Shown: one piece after another, positions 1 to 8,716 of the stretch
Position numbering within the stretch: the first letter of the stretch is position 1
Layout: each line of letters starts with the position of its first letter
Source: Lactobacillus sp.
Lineage (GTDB): Bacteria > Bacillota > Bacilli > Lactobacillales > Lactobacillaceae
Reading direction: 5' to 3'
DNA: 44,923 bases
Assembly (NCBI RefSeq): GCF_014803895.1
Contig: NZ_JAAVAU010000022.1
Location: forward strand, 1-44,923
The notes under the pieces: generated by a model
Databases searched by the model: none
Told to the model about the DNA's origin: nothing
Seen by the model: the letters and a program-made list of their open reading frames with translations, nothing else
Translations under genes and position numbers: made by a program

Positions 1-1
1 A

Positions 2-736
2 ATTAGAATATATAGTATGCGCGTTGTAGGGCCTGAAGAAGGTTATGATATGAGTGAATATGTCACTACTGCACCTGTGCCCCTGATGGAATTAAGACAA
101 GAAATTATGGGTAAAGTGGCTCAAATTTCTAATCCAAATTGGAAAAAGATTATTGAATACTTACTAAAAAAGTTTGATAAACAATTTTTCTCATTTCCTG
201 CAGGTAAATCAAATCACCATGCAGTAAGAAATGGCTTAGCATTTCATACCGCTACAATGTTAAAAGATGCGGAAGGGATTGCTAATAACTATCCGCAGGT
301 TAATCGTGAGCTTCTTTATGCAGGTTGTATTTTACATGATATGGGAAAAGTTTATGAAATGACTGGTCCAGTCGCGACTAAGTATACTGTGGAAGGTAAT
401 TTGATTGGGCATTTAGTTTTAATTGATGAAGAAATTATCTTGGCAGCTAATGAATTAAATTTAGATGCTCATAGTGAGGATATTTTACTTTTACGTCATA
501 TGGTTATTTCTCATCATGGCTTACCAGAATATGGTGCTGCTCGACGACCAGCTATCCTTGAAGCAGAATTACTTCATAAAATTGATGATTTAGATGCAAC
601 TGTTTATGCGATTACAAATGCATTGCAACACACTGAACCAGGTAATTTTACTGATATGATTAGGTCACAAGATGATCGTCGTTTTTATCGTCCAAAGCAT
701 GATTCCTCTCTCACTAATGCCAAAAATCTTGAATGA
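2..736 (+). CDS. yhaM: 3'-5' exoribonuclease YhaM, C-terminal part (5' end outside window)
   Basis: The frame is open to the left edge, so the gene is truncated at its 5' end; the ATG at 17 is internal. YhaM-type nucleases are about 310-320 aa with an N-terminal OB fold and a C-terminal HD domain, and only the HD part plus a linker is visible here (about 240 aa). Metal-binding HD signatures are seen: NHHAVRNGLAFHT near residue 67 of the visible part, then the ILHDMGK motif, and later HHG in the MVISHHGLPE stretch. Family role: degradation of short RNAs and ssDNA in the cytoplasm of Firmicutes. It is followed by a hairpin terminator and converges on prsA, an arrangement also known from Bacillus. 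Identification is confident; the start lies upstream of the window. Confidence 0.9.
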   Translation: MRIYSMRVVGPEEGYDMSEYVTTAPVPLMELRQEIMGKVAQISNPNWKKIIEYLLKKFDKQFFSFPAGKSNHHAVRNGLAFHTATMLKDAEGIANNYPQVNRELLYAGCILHDMGKVYEMTGPVATKYTVEGNLIGHLVLIDEEIILAANELNLDAHSEDILLLRHMVISHHGLPEYGAARRPAILEAELLHKIDDLDATVYAITNALQHTEPGNFTDMIRSQDDRRFYRPKHDSSLTNAKNLE

Positions 737-745
737 AAATTTGTG

Positions 746-783
746 AAAAAAAGCCCCAACATTGATAGTTGGAGCTTTTTTTC
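746..783. terminator. Bidirectional rho-independent terminator between yhaM and prsA
   Basis: Stem 752-760 pairs with 68-76 of the same hundred (752-760 / 768-776) with one mismatch; an A run precedes and a T run follows, so it can end both convergent transcripts. Confidence 0.85.
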
Positions 784-795
784 GTCTAAAAATTA

Positions 796-1713
796 TTAGT
801 TAGAACTAGATGATGAAGAGCTTGAGGAAGTTGATACGTATGATGACAATACGTTCTTCAAGTCATCGTCCTTAATTGAAACATCTGCACGCTTCAATAC
901 AGTAGCAATAACACTCTTCATAGTATTTTGATCTTGAGCCATTTCGTTGTAAATTTGGTTATCAATTTCTTTCTTGTGTTCCTTGAAAGTACCCTTAGCT
1001 GGGTGTTTAATCATCTTAATGATGTGGTAACCGTATTGAGTTTTAACTGGAGTAGTAGTGTATTCACCAGTCTTCAACTTGAAGGCTGCTTTCTTGAATG
1101 TTGAATCTAAACTAGTATCAGTTGAATCAAATGCTGGTAACTTACCGGCATTGTTCTTAGTAGCAGTATCAGTTGAATATTTCTTAGCTAATGACTTGAA
1201 GCTCTTACCAGCCTTTAATTCTTGGATAACTTTTTCAGCAGTACTCTTCTTAGAAACTAAGATTTGTTGTACTTCAACTTTAGGTTGGTAACTCTTCCAA
1301 GCTTTCTTTTCTTGAGCTGAGGTAATCTTCTTAATGTGCTTTAAGGCAGCTTCAGTTAAAAGATTAGTCTTCAAGTTTTTCTTAAAGCTAGAAGTAGTTA
1401 AACCATTTTGTTCAAGAATTGAGCTAAATGATGAACCGTATTGCTTCTTGTACTTGTTGTATTCTTTAGTAACTTCTTTATCAGAAACATATTTACCATA
1501 TTGGTTCTCTAAAGCATCATAAATAATCATGTTAGCCAAAGTAGATTGACCAGCTTGAGATTTCTTCATTTCATCGTAATATTGTTGTTGAGTAATTTTA
1601 CCACCCTTGTAGCTAACAACGGTCTTACCATTGCTTGAGCACGCAGTGGCACTAAGAGCGATACTTGCTAATGCTAATACAGCAGCAGCTTTTTTCCATA
1701 CATTCTTTTTCAT
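796..1713 (-). CDS. prsA: Foldase lipoprotein PrsA (parvulin-type peptidyl-prolyl isomerase)
   Basis: 305 aa, usual length for PrsA. It begins with a lipoprotein signal: basic MKKNVWKKA, hydrophobic stretch, then lipobox LSATAC with the lipidated Cys at residue 25. The central parvulin domain is visible from about residue 147 (VEVQQILVSKK) to about 235 (TQYGYHIIKMIKHP). Flanking helical regions are lysine-rich, and the C-terminus ends in a run of about ten serines, which is low-complexity and probably variable. Role: extracytoplasmic folding of secreted proteins at the membrane-wall interface. It converges with yhaM and shares the terminator at 746-783. The next minus-strand gene upstream ends in its own terminator at 1763-1801, so prsA is probably transcribed alone. 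Confidence 0.95.
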   Translation of the reverse strand: MKKNVWKKAAAVLALASIALSATACSSNGKTVVSYKGGKITQQQYYDEMKKSQAGQSTLANMIIYDALENQYGKYVSDKEVTKEYNKYKKQYGSSFSSILEQNGLTTSSFKKNLKTNLLTEAALKHIKKITSAQEKKAWKSYQPKVEVQQILVSKKSTAEKVIQELKAGKSFKSLAKKYSTDTATKNNAGKLPAFDSTDTSLDSTFKKAAFKLKTGEYTTTPVKTQYGYHIIKMIKHPAKGTFKEHKKEIDNQIYNEMAQDQNTMKSVIATVLKRADVSIKDDDLKNVLSSYVSTSSSSSSSSSN

Positions 1714-1762
1714 AAGAATAAATCTACCATCCTTTGCTTAAATACAGCTTCAAATATAACAT

Positions 1763-1803
1763 AAAAACTCCTAATGCCCAAAGAAAGCACCAAGAGTTTT
1801 TTA
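1763..1803 (-). terminator. Terminator of the ytxH-like gene pair
   Basis: On the minus strand an 11-bp stem (ACTCTTGGTGC with GCATTAGGAGT, several G-U pairs) is followed by TTTTT. It separates the 1815 gene from prsA. Confidence 0.7.
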
Positions 1804-1814
1804 ATTTTTAAGAG

Positions 1815-2156
1815 TTACTTTAAATTTTCTGCTTCAGAACTCATTTTATTTACGGTATTTTTAATAGTCTTAAGATTAGGTTGAATAGAATATTGGAATT
1901 CTTTTACTGACCGTTGAAGACTCTTGATATCACGTTTCACTAAAGGGATTTCTTTATCTTTAATTAAAGAAATATCACTTTTAGCTCTTTGCGTACTAGT
2001 AGTGATATCTTTCACGTCTACTCCTGTAGCATCTACAAAATTTTTTACTTCTCTTTTGATAGGTTGACCAGTTTTTTGGTCAGTCATAAATGATGCGATT
2101 GTTCCAAGAACTGTACCTAATCCAAGTCCAGTTGCGAAAGATTTTATTTTAATCAT
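1815..2156 (-). CDS. Small YtxH-like membrane-associated protein
   Basis: 113 aa. An N-terminal glycine-rich hydrophobic segment (about residues 7-25, ATGLGLGTVLGTIASFM) resembles the membrane-anchor of YtxH/YhaH-type proteins. The rest is charged and helical, consistent with a coiled coil. It starts only 3 nt after the stop of the 168-aa gene at 2160, so the two are one operon, and both have the same Gly-rich N-terminus plus helical tail, suggesting duplication. In Bacillus, yhaH (YtxH family) sits at the equivalent place between prsA and hit. Function unknown; cell-envelope association is inferred. Confidence 0.75.
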   Translation of the reverse strand: MIKIKSFATGLGLGTVLGTIASFMTDQKTGQPIKREVKNFVDATGVDVKDITTSTQRAKSDISLIKDKEIPLVKRDIKSLQRSVKEFQYSIQPNLKTIKNTVNKMSSEAENLK

Positions 2157-2159
2157 AAA

Positions 2160-2666
2160 TTAGTCCTTATCAGCATTATCGATGATAAAGTCATTTTGAG
2201 CAGCTAAATCAGATTCTTCCTTATCTTCATCTGCTAAATGCTTGTATTGGTCAACTTTATTTTTAAAATCAGTTACTTTGTCGGTAACTTTATCTTCAAC
2301 TTCGTCTTTTGTAATTTCAGCAGTATCTTTTAAATCTTGAACACGATCTGCTAAATCATTTAATTCATCATTTTTGTGAGCAACACTCTTAACTGCAGTG
2401 ACTAAGTCAGCAGCTTTATCTTTGATAGAACTTTGACTTAGTTGAACTTCATCAGTATTTTCAGGATTAGAGTTCTCTAAATCAGCTTTACGTTCTGCTT
2501 GAAGGGAAGAGTAAGTAGCTCTAACATCATCGCAAGAATCGCTTAAATTGTTTGCAGCATCTTGGATATCTTCTTTGATAGTTTTATCAGTTAATGGATT
2601 TTTAGCAAAAGCTGCTACACCACCAACGATAGCTCCAGAAAGAAATCCGAGTAAAAATTTATTCAT
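2160..2666 (-). CDS. YtxH-domain protein (YhaH-like)
   Basis: 168 aa. The N-terminus MNKFLLGFLSGAIVGGVAAF is a typical YtxH membrane anchor with small-residue spacing. From about residue 30 the sequence is acidic and strongly helical, with heptad-like repeats (for example VTDKVTDFKNKVDQYKHL), consistent with an elongated coiled coil. A strong GGAGG ribosome binding site lies 7 nt before ATG. First gene of a two-gene operon with the 113-aa paralogue, located between hit and prsA as yhaH is in Bacillus. No catalytic motif is visible; function unknown. Confidence 0.8.
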   Translation of the reverse strand: MNKFLLGFLSGAIVGGVAAFAKNPLTDKTIKEDIQDAANNLSDSCDDVRATYSSLQAERKADLENSNPENTDEVQLSQSSIKDKAADLVTAVKSVAHKNDELNDLADRVQDLKDTAEITKDEVEDKVTDKVTDFKNKVDQYKHLADEDKEESDLAAQNDFIIDNADKD

Positions 2667-2732
2667 AATATTACCTCCAATTTTTTATATTTAATAAAAA
2701 ATAATTTTCCTAATTACATCTTCTATTATAAG

Positions 2733-3170
2733 CTATTGGAGGTTATTTTTGATAGCATCAGCTACTGCTTGGTAGTCTTTTTCTGAATATTTGCTAGAAT
2801 TATCAACATGTGGAACTACCATATCATCGTCTTGACCATATCGAGGAATCAGGTGGATATGAGAGTGCATTACAGCTTGACCGGCAATTTCACCATTGTT
2901 AACTGCCAAATTCATCCCTTTAATTGTAGGGTCTGAGTCTTTGATAGCATTGGCGACAACTGGAATGTATTGTAAATATTTTGCGGCGTCTTCTTGGTTG
3001 TAATCAAAGATGTTTTCTAAGTGTTTTTTGGGAATTAAAAGAGTGTGGCCCTTAGTTACTTGAGAAATATCTAAAAAGGCCTTAACATCATCATTTTCGA
3101 AAACAGTGTAGGATGGAATTTCACCACGGATAATTTTACAAAATAAACAGTCTTTTTCTAATTCTGCCAT
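2733..3170 (-). CDS. hit: HIT-family nucleotide hydrolase (Hit)
   Basis: 145 aa, complete HIT protein. The N-terminal CLFCKIIRGEIPS segment and the C-terminal histidine triad HSHIHLIPR (about residues 100-108) are diagnostic; the central His of the triad is the nucleophile in the family. Likely hydrolyses AMP-linked or dinucleoside polyphosphate substrates in the cytoplasm; the physiological substrate is not known. Divergent from ecsA, an order conserved with Bacillus (hit-ecsAB). Confidence 0.93.
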   Translation of the reverse strand: MAELEKDCLFCKIIRGEIPSYTVFENDDVKAFLDISQVTKGHTLLIPKKHLENIFDYNQEDAAKYLQYIPVVANAIKDSDPTIKGMNLAVNNGEIAGQAVMHSHIHLIPRYGQDDDMVVPHVDNSSKYSEKDYQAVADAIKNNLQ

Positions 3171-3272
3171 AGAAAAACCTCTTTCTACATATAGTTAATA
3201 TATAATTCAGTTTGAATTAATTTCATGCTAACATAAAGTAGCAGTCTTTTCAGTAATAGGGGGACACAAATT

Positions 3273-4019
3273 TTGAGTTTAAAAATAAATAAATTAACCG
3301 GTGGTTATACTGGTATCACCGTTATTAAAGACGTAAATTTAACTATTGAACCGGGTCAAGCCATTGGTTTGATTGGACTTAACGGTGCTGGTAAATCGAC
3401 AACAATTAAGCACTTATTGGGTTTACTTAGAATGCAAAAGGGAACTATTGAGTTAAATGGTGTAAATTTAGCTCAACAACCTTCTAAATTTAAAAAAATG
3501 GTTGCCTATATTCCTGAAACGCCAATTCTTTACCCAGAGCTTACTTTAAAAGAGCATTTAGAGCTAACTATGCTTACTTATGGTTTAACTGATACTGATA
3601 AAGCTTGGAAAAGAGCACATGAGTTATGTAAAATGTTTAGACTAGATAATAAGCTTGATTGGTTGCCAATTAACTTTTCAAAGGGGATGCAACAAAAGGT
3701 CATGTTAGTAGCCGCTTTCTTAGCTAATCCTGACCTTTATGTGATTGATGAACCTTTTACTGGGCTAGATCCTTTGGCTGTAGCAAATTTTATTGATTTA
3801 ATTAAGGAAGCTGTTAGCCAAAATAAGATGGTGCTAATGACGACGCATGTTTTGGCTGAAGCTCAAGAGGCGGTTCAGAAGTTTGCAGTGCTTAATAATG
3901 GAACCATTGAAATTGTCGGTAGTTTAGAAGAAATTAGAAACTTCTACGGTCTTAAACCAACTGATTCATTTGACCGCTTATACAAGATTTTGAACCAGGA
4001 GCAGACTAAGAATGAATAA
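3273..4019 (+). CDS. ecsA: ABC transporter ATPase EcsA
   Basis: 248 aa. Walker A GLNGAGKST at residues 35-43, signature region NFSKGMQQKV (degenerate relative to LSGGQ, as in EcsA-type ATPases), Walker B LYVIDEPF and the H-loop TTH. The start is TTG at 3273, supported by the GGGGGA site upstream; no better ATG exists before the conserved fold begins. It overlaps ecsB by 8 nt, so the two are translationally coupled. Known role in Bacillus: an exporter-type ABC system affecting protein secretion, membrane proteases and competence. Its position beside prsA fits a secretion-related role. Confidence 0.92.
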   Translation: MSLKINKLTGGYTGITVIKDVNLTIEPGQAIGLIGLNGAGKSTTIKHLLGLLRMQKGTIELNGVNLAQQPSKFKKMVAYIPETPILYPELTLKEHLELTMLTYGLTDTDKAWKRAHELCKMFRLDNKLDWLPINFSKGMQQKVMLVAAFLANPDLYVIDEPFTGLDPLAVANFIDLIKEAVSQNKMVLMTTHVLAEAQEAVQKFAVLNNGTIEIVGSLEEIRNFYGLKPTDSFDRLYKILNQEQTKNE

Positions 4020-5214
4020 TATAGTAAAAAAAAGACTGCAAGCTAATTTAAAAAAGCAAATGCACTATTTGACTTTAGTGTTTAATGATTTCTTTATTTT
4101 GGCTTTGATTTTTATGTTTGGGGCGTTGATGTTCTGGTATGCTCAAAATATAAAGACTTGGCCAAATAATTTGTGGTTTTATAAACCAATAATTGCCTTG
4201 ATTTTAACAGTGACCATGAGTGTTGGTCATCTAGCCACTTTATTTCAAAAGGCTGATATTCAATTTATGTTTAATCAAGATAATCAGATGGATTTATATT
4301 TGAAGCCAATGATTAGACATAGTATGTATTTGCCGATTCTATTAATTGCTCTTGTTGCTGGGATTTTATTTCCCTTTGCAGTAACGCGAGCCGGAATTCC
4401 TGGTCACTCATATTTTTTCATGGCTGTAGGATTAATTTTGACGAAGTTTATTCAACTAAAATTGATTGCAAGAAGCTTTTATTTTAATGATCGTACCCTA
4501 TACAATCCAATTTTATTTTTTCTAATAGTTTTAATTGTATTGTGGCTAAGTTTAATCTATGTACCATATCTTTATTTTTTCTTGGCTTTAATAGGTGCAA
4601 TTGTGATCAATTACTTACCTCAAGGAAAAGTATTTAACTGGAATTATGCAGTGGAATATGAAGAACGTCGCCGTGATATGGTAGATAATTTTTATAGCAT
4701 GTTTACTGATGTACCAGATAAAAAGATTAAAATTTCTAGGAGAAAGTACTTAGATTTTTTGATCAATCATCAAAAACAAACACCAAATACTTTCTTATAT
4801 CAAAGAGCATTATTGCGTGATCCAGAATATAGTAATTTAGTGATTAGAATGACTTTATTTTCCTTGCTTTTATCCTGGGCTTTACAAAGTTATCTATGGA
4901 GTGCAGCTTTTAGCGCTTTAGTTATCTTTTTGACAATGTATCAATTGATTCCTTTGGGGACAGTATATGAGCATAATATGATGTATCATGTTCAACCAAT
5001 TTCTCAAGAAAAGCGTGGACAAGATTTAGCAAGAGTTTTGCAAAAGGGAATGCTTTTACAGTGGGTAGTAATTAGTATTGGATTAGTTGCCTTTTCACCA
5101 GAAAAAATTTATGCTCTTTTAGCCGTTATTGCTTTGCTAGCATTCACGTTTATCTTGCTCTACGCTTATTTACCAGTTAGAATTAAAAAGTTGTTTAGTA
5201 AAATTAGATATTAA
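4012..5214 (+). CDS. ecsB: ABC transporter permease EcsB
   Basis: 400 aa integral membrane protein, normal length for EcsB. Hydrophobic segments are visible at about residues 24-44, 56-75, 101-125, 132-150, 168-200, 285-312, 345-362 and 366-390. A soluble charged loop near residues 215-260 (EYEERRRDMVDNFYSMF...) is a recognisable EcsB feature. It begins inside the end of ecsA (8-nt overlap) and is followed after 14 nt by trmB, so the three genes probably share a transcript. The transported substrate is unknown. Confidence 0.9.
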   Translation: MNNIVKKRLQANLKKQMHYLTLVFNDFFILALIFMFGALMFWYAQNIKTWPNNLWFYKPIIALILTVTMSVGHLATLFQKADIQFMFNQDNQMDLYLKPMIRHSMYLPILLIALVAGILFPFAVTRAGIPGHSYFFMAVGLILTKFIQLKLIARSFYFNDRTLYNPILFFLIVLIVLWLSLIYVPYLYFFLALIGAIVINYLPQGKVFNWNYAVEYEERRRDMVDNFYSMFTDVPDKKIKISRRKYLDFLINHQKQTPNTFLYQRALLRDPEYSNLVIRMTLFSLLLSWALQSYLWSAAFSALVIFLTMYQLIPLGTVYEHNMMYHVQPISQEKRGQDLARVLQKGMLLQWVVISIGLVAFSPEKIYALLAVIALLAFTFILLYAYLPVRIKKLFSKIRY

Positions 5215-5228
5215 TTTAGGAGTTTTTT

Positions 5229-5882
5229 ATGAGATTACGTAATAAAACTTGGGCACAAAAGTTGGTTAAAGAGCACCCTGAAGCAATCTTAAATGAACCT
5301 GCCCCAGAAGTAAAAATTAATTGGGAAGAGAGATTTGAAGATTTTTCTAAACCTCTAGCAATTGAAATTGGATCAGGTAAAGGCCAATTTATTACTACTT
5401 TGGCTAAACAACATCCTGAAATGAATTTTATTGCGGTTGAATTGCAAACTACCGCAGCAGGGATGATATTAAGAACTAAGCTTAATGAAGGTATTGATAA
5501 TTTACAAATAATGTGTGCAGATGCTGCTAATATTGCTATATATTTACCTAAAGATAGTGTCGATACTCTTTATCTCAACTTCTCTGATCCTTGGCCTAAA
5601 ACTCGCCATGAAAAACGTCGTTTGACTTATAAGAGTTTTTTGGATAAGTATAAAGAAGTACTTAAGCCTGAAGGTCATCTAGAATTTAAGACAGATAATC
5701 GAGGTTTATTTGAATATAGCTTAGTCAGTTTAAATAATTATGGAATGAAGTTTGATCATGTTAGTGTTGATTTACACCATGATGAAGATGAAATCGCAGA
5801 ACGTAATGTTGAAACTGAATATGAACATAAATTTGTAGCAAAGGGCAATCCAATCTATTGCTTGCACGCACATTTTGAATAA
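5229..5882 (+). CDS. trmB: tRNA (guanine-N7)-methyltransferase TrmB
   Basis: 217 aa, full length. SAM-binding motif EIGSGKGQF at about residues 46-54, and the TrmB signature NFSDPWPKTRHEKRRL at about residues 117-132. It methylates G46 in the variable loop of tRNAs, using SAM. The AGGAG site is 6 nt upstream of ATG. It closes the ecsAB-trmB transcript; a strong terminator follows directly. Confidence 0.95.
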   Translation: MRLRNKTWAQKLVKEHPEAILNEPAPEVKINWEERFEDFSKPLAIEIGSGKGQFITTLAKQHPEMNFIAVELQTTAAGMILRTKLNEGIDNLQIMCADAANIAIYLPKDSVDTLYLNFSDPWPKTRHEKRRLTYKSFLDKYKEVLKPEGHLEFKTDNRGLFEYSLVSLNNYGMKFDHVSVDLHHDEDEIAERNVETEYEHKFVAKGNPIYCLHAHFE

Positions 5883-5889
5883 GGTTAAG

Positions 5890-5920
5890 AGATTAGGCTT
5901 TTTAGCTTAATCTTTTTTTA
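5890..5920 (+). terminator. Terminator after trmB
   Basis: 9-bp stem 5890-5898 / 5905-5913 with a 6-nt loop and a run of T. Confidence 0.85.
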
Positions 5921-6060
5921 TAGAAATTATGAACATATCGGAAATGAATTACTAAGTTTTTGCTCGTGTGTAATAATATGAATAATTTGCTGGAAATTTT
6001 TGTGGAATATGAGTACAATATATGTAACTTATAAAAAGTAAGAAAGAGAGATGCATTATT

Positions 6061-6381
6061 ATGGAAGAAATCAAAGAATTAACTAAAGAAAAACTTGATG
6101 AAATTACCGCTCATGGTCGTGTAGTATTACTTTTTAGTGCAAATTGGTGCCCAGATTGCCGTTTCCTAGATCCATTTTTACCAGAAATTGAAAAAGATTT
6201 CTCTGATACAAAATTCTATAAAATTGACCGTGATGGCTCAATTGATATCGCAAAAGAATTAAATATCTTTGGAATTCCTAGCTTTGTTGTCTACCAAGAT
6301 GGCAAAGAAATTGGTAGACTAGTAAATAAGGACAGAAAGACAAAAGAAGAAGTAGAAAACTTCCTCAATTCTCTTAAGTAA
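6061..6381 (+). CDS. ytpP: Thioredoxin-family protein (YtpP-like)
   Basis: 106 aa, single thioredoxin fold. The redox motif is WCPDC at residues 29-33 (instead of WCGPC), and the cis-Pro stretch IPSF lies near residue 79. Likely a cytoplasmic thiol-disulfide oxidoreductase or bacillithiol-linked protein; partners unknown. An AAGAAAGAGAG site precedes ATG. It is followed after 26 nt by ytpR; in Bacillus ytpP and ytpR are also neighbours upstream of murC, which supports the symbol. Confidence 0.85.
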   Translation: MEEIKELTKEKLDEITAHGRVVLLFSANWCPDCRFLDPFLPEIEKDFSDTKFYKIDRDGSIDIAKELNIFGIPSFVVYQDGKEIGRLVNKDRKTKEEVENFLNSLK

Positions 6382-6407
6382 GTCTAAGAAAGGAAAAATT
6401 TACTAGA

Positions 6408-7055
6408 ATGATTGTTTCTACTAATAAAACTAGTTATCCAGATACATTAATTGTTATTACTGACCAAGATAAGGGACGTAGTCAATTTGAAGAAAGTGAT
6501 AACGTTACGGTTGTTAAGGATGAAGATGGTAAGGTTATTGGTTATAACTTTTTTAAAGTTAGTGACTTTTTAGATTATGATAAGTTGCCTAATGGTGAAG
6601 TTCACCCAACTCAAGAATTGGTTGATACTTTAAACAAGAAAATTTCTGAAGCTGGTTTTGAAGCTAACTTAGAAATTGGCAAGCCAACTTTAGTTTATGG
6701 TTATGTCGAAACTTGTGAACCTCATCCTGATTCTGATCACTTACACGTAACTACTGTTGATGTTGGTGGTGACAAGCATCAAATAGTTTGTGGTGCACCT
6801 AACATTGCTCAAGGCCAAAAGGTTGTTGTAGCTCTTCCAGGTACTTTGATGCCAAATGGTCAACAAATCTGGCCAGGTGAATTACGTGGTGTAGATTCAT
6901 ATGGTATGATTTGTTCAGCTCGTGAACTTGGTTTACCACATGCTCCACAAAAGCGTGGTATTATGGTAGTTCCAGATAGCTTCAAGGCTGGCGATGAATT
7001 TGAACCAACTAAATGTGATGAATTACTGGCTAGTGGTGAAATTACTTTAGACTAG
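6408..7055 (+). CDS. ytpR: YtpR-family tRNA-binding domain protein
   Basis: 215 aa. The C-terminal half is an EMAPII/PheT-N-like OB-fold tRNA-binding domain: VYGYVETCEPHPDSDHLHVT near residue 101, IVCGAPNI near 127 and a GMICSARELGL stretch near 165. The N-terminal half is the family's DUF4479-type extension. Resembles the N-terminal domain of bacterial PheT but is free-standing; physiological role unclear. Co-transcribed with ytpP, and a strong terminator follows. Confidence 0.9.
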   Translation: MIVSTNKTSYPDTLIVITDQDKGRSQFEESDNVTVVKDEDGKVIGYNFFKVSDFLDYDKLPNGEVHPTQELVDTLNKKISEAGFEANLEIGKPTLVYGYVETCEPHPDSDHLHVTTVDVGGDKHQIVCGAPNIAQGQKVVVALPGTLMPNGQQIWPGELRGVDSYGMICSARELGLPHAPQKRGIMVVPDSFKAGDEFEPTKCDELLASGEITLD

Positions 7056-7061
7056 TATAAA

Positions 7062-7097
7062 AGATCCTATCTTCTTTATGAGGATAGGATTTTTTTG
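7062..7097 (+). terminator. Terminator after ytpR
   Basis: Stem 7064-7071 / 7083-7090 (ATCCTATC with GATAGGAT) followed by a T7 run. Confidence 0.9.
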
Positions 7098-7203
7098 TAG
7101 AAGAAATTAATATCTTTTTTGGCTAGATTTAATCAATATTCTGGTAAAAATGTTAAAATTAAAGACGTATAATTTTGACATAAAATTTATGGAGACGACT
7201 TAA

Positions 7204-8520
7204 ATGTTAGATAAGACAAAACAAATTTGGTTTATTGGTATTAAGGGTACCGGTATGGCATCTTTAGCATTACTTTTACATGATTTGGGCTACAATGTCG
7301 CTGGTTCAGATATTGAAAAGTACACGTTTACTCAAGTTCCTTTGGAAGAAGCTGGTATTGAAGTAAAGAATTTTGATCCAGAAAATATTAAAGGCGAAGG
7401 TCAAGTAATTGTTAAGGGTAATGCTTTTAAGGAAGATAACCCTGAAGTTGCTGCTTGTCTGGATAAGAATGTGAAGTGGCAATCCTACCCAGATACTGTT
7501 GAAGAAATTGTTCAAGCACATACTTCAATTGGTGTTTCTGGTACGCATGGTAAGACATCAACTACTAGTCTTTTAGCACATGTATTGGGTGAAGTAGAAC
7601 CTACTTCTTACTTGATCGGTGATGGTCGTGGTAAGGGTGTAGCAGATTCTCGCTTCTTTGTTTATGAAGCTGATGAATATCGTCGTCACTTCTTGGCATA
7701 TCACCCAGATTACCAAATTATGACTAACATTGACTTTGACCACCCAGATTATTTCAAAGATCAAGCTGATTATACTTCTGCCTTTCAAACTGCTGCTGAA
7801 CAAACTAAAAAGGCACTCTTTGTTTGGGGTGATGATCAAAGATTACAATCTTTGAAGACTGATATTCCTAAGTATACTTATGGTTTCAAGGATACTGATG
7901 ACTTCCAAGCTGTTAATATTGAAAAGACTACTGCAGGTTCTAAGTTCAATGTTTTGGCACATGGTAAAGATTTGGGTCGTTTTGAGATTCATTTGTTTGG
8001 CGACCACAGCATCTTGAATGCGACTGCTGTAATTGCTGTTGCTTATACTGAAAATGTGCCAATGGAAGATATCAAGGAAGGGATGCTCACTTTCAAAGGG
8101 GCTAAGAGAAGATTTTCTGAAAAAGACTTTGGTGATATTGCCGTGATCGATGATTATGCTCATCACCCAACTGAAATGCGTGCAACTATCCAAGCTGCTC
8201 GTCAAAAGTTCCCAGATAAGGAATTAGTTGTAGTCTTCCAACCACATACTTTCTCAAGAACTAAGAAATATCAAAAAGATTTTGAAGAAATTTTACGTGA
8301 TGTAGATAAAGCTTATATAACTCCAATTTATGCTTCAGCGCGTGAAGCAAGTGGGGATATTTCTAGTGAAGATTTAACTGCAAATATTCCAGGTTCTGAA
8401 GTGATTGATTTAGATAATATTAGTGATTTAACTCGTCACGAAAATGCATGTGTAGTCTTTATGGGCGCAGGCGATATTCCTAAATATGAAGATGCTTATG
8501 AGGAATTCCTTGTGAAATAG
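7204..8520 (+). CDS. murC: UDP-N-acetylmuramate--L-alanine ligase MurC
   Basis: 438 aa, usual length. N-terminal Rossmann-like motif IKGTGMASLALLL (about residues 13-25), ATP-binding loop GVSGTHGKTSTTSLL (about 110-124), and the central-domain stretches NIDFDHPDYF and DDYAHHPTE typical of MurC. It adds L-Ala to UDP-MurNAc using ATP, the first peptide step of peptidoglycan precursor synthesis in the cytoplasm. ATG has GGAGA 9 nt upstream. A TATAAT at about 7168-7173 in the leader is a plausible -10 element, with a poor -35. Confidence 0.97.
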   Translation: MLDKTKQIWFIGIKGTGMASLALLLHDLGYNVAGSDIEKYTFTQVPLEEAGIEVKNFDPENIKGEGQVIVKGNAFKEDNPEVAACLDKNVKWQSYPDTVEEIVQAHTSIGVSGTHGKTSTTSLLAHVLGEVEPTSYLIGDGRGKGVADSRFFVYEADEYRRHFLAYHPDYQIMTNIDFDHPDYFKDQADYTSAFQTAAEQTKKALFVWGDDQRLQSLKTDIPKYTYGFKDTDDFQAVNIEKTTAGSKFNVLAHGKDLGRFEIHLFGDHSILNATAVIAVAYTENVPMEDIKEGMLTFKGAKRRFSEKDFGDIAVIDDYAHHPTEMRATIQAARQKFPDKELVVVFQPHTFSRTKKYQKDFEEILRDVDKAYITPIYASAREASGDISSEDLTANIPGSEVIDLDNISDLTRHENACVVFMGAGDIPKYEDAYEEFLVK

Positions 8521-8572
8521 AGGAGCTTTAGTGACAATAACTGAGAATGTTCTAGGAAAAGAATATTAAATT

Positions 8573-8665
8573 GTGGGTGAAATTTCTAATTTTGGAGCAG
8601 TACTTAAAAATAATGATTGTTTATGGAACAGCAATGAAGTTTGTGGAAGTTTAAATAACCTTTAA
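8573..8665 (+). pseudogene. Possible decayed ORF remnant downstream of murC
   Basis: After murC a GAGG site precedes GTG at 8531, which opens only 12 codons (8531-8569). A second GTG-initiated frame of 30 codons runs from 8573 to 8665 without a recognisable site. Neither resembles a known protein. They may be relics of a gene that followed murC, or chance. Low confidence. Confidence 0.15.
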
Positions 8666-8671
8666 AGATAT

Positions 8672-8713
8672 AAAAGCACGATAATTTTCTTAATGAATTT
8701 TATCGTGCTTTTA
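8672..8713. terminator. Bidirectional terminator between murC and the SDR gene
   Basis: Perfect 13-bp inverted repeat 8672-8684 / 8700-8712 (AAAAGCACGATAA and complement) with A and T flanks, serving convergent genes. Confidence 0.9.
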
Positions 8714-8716
8714 TTT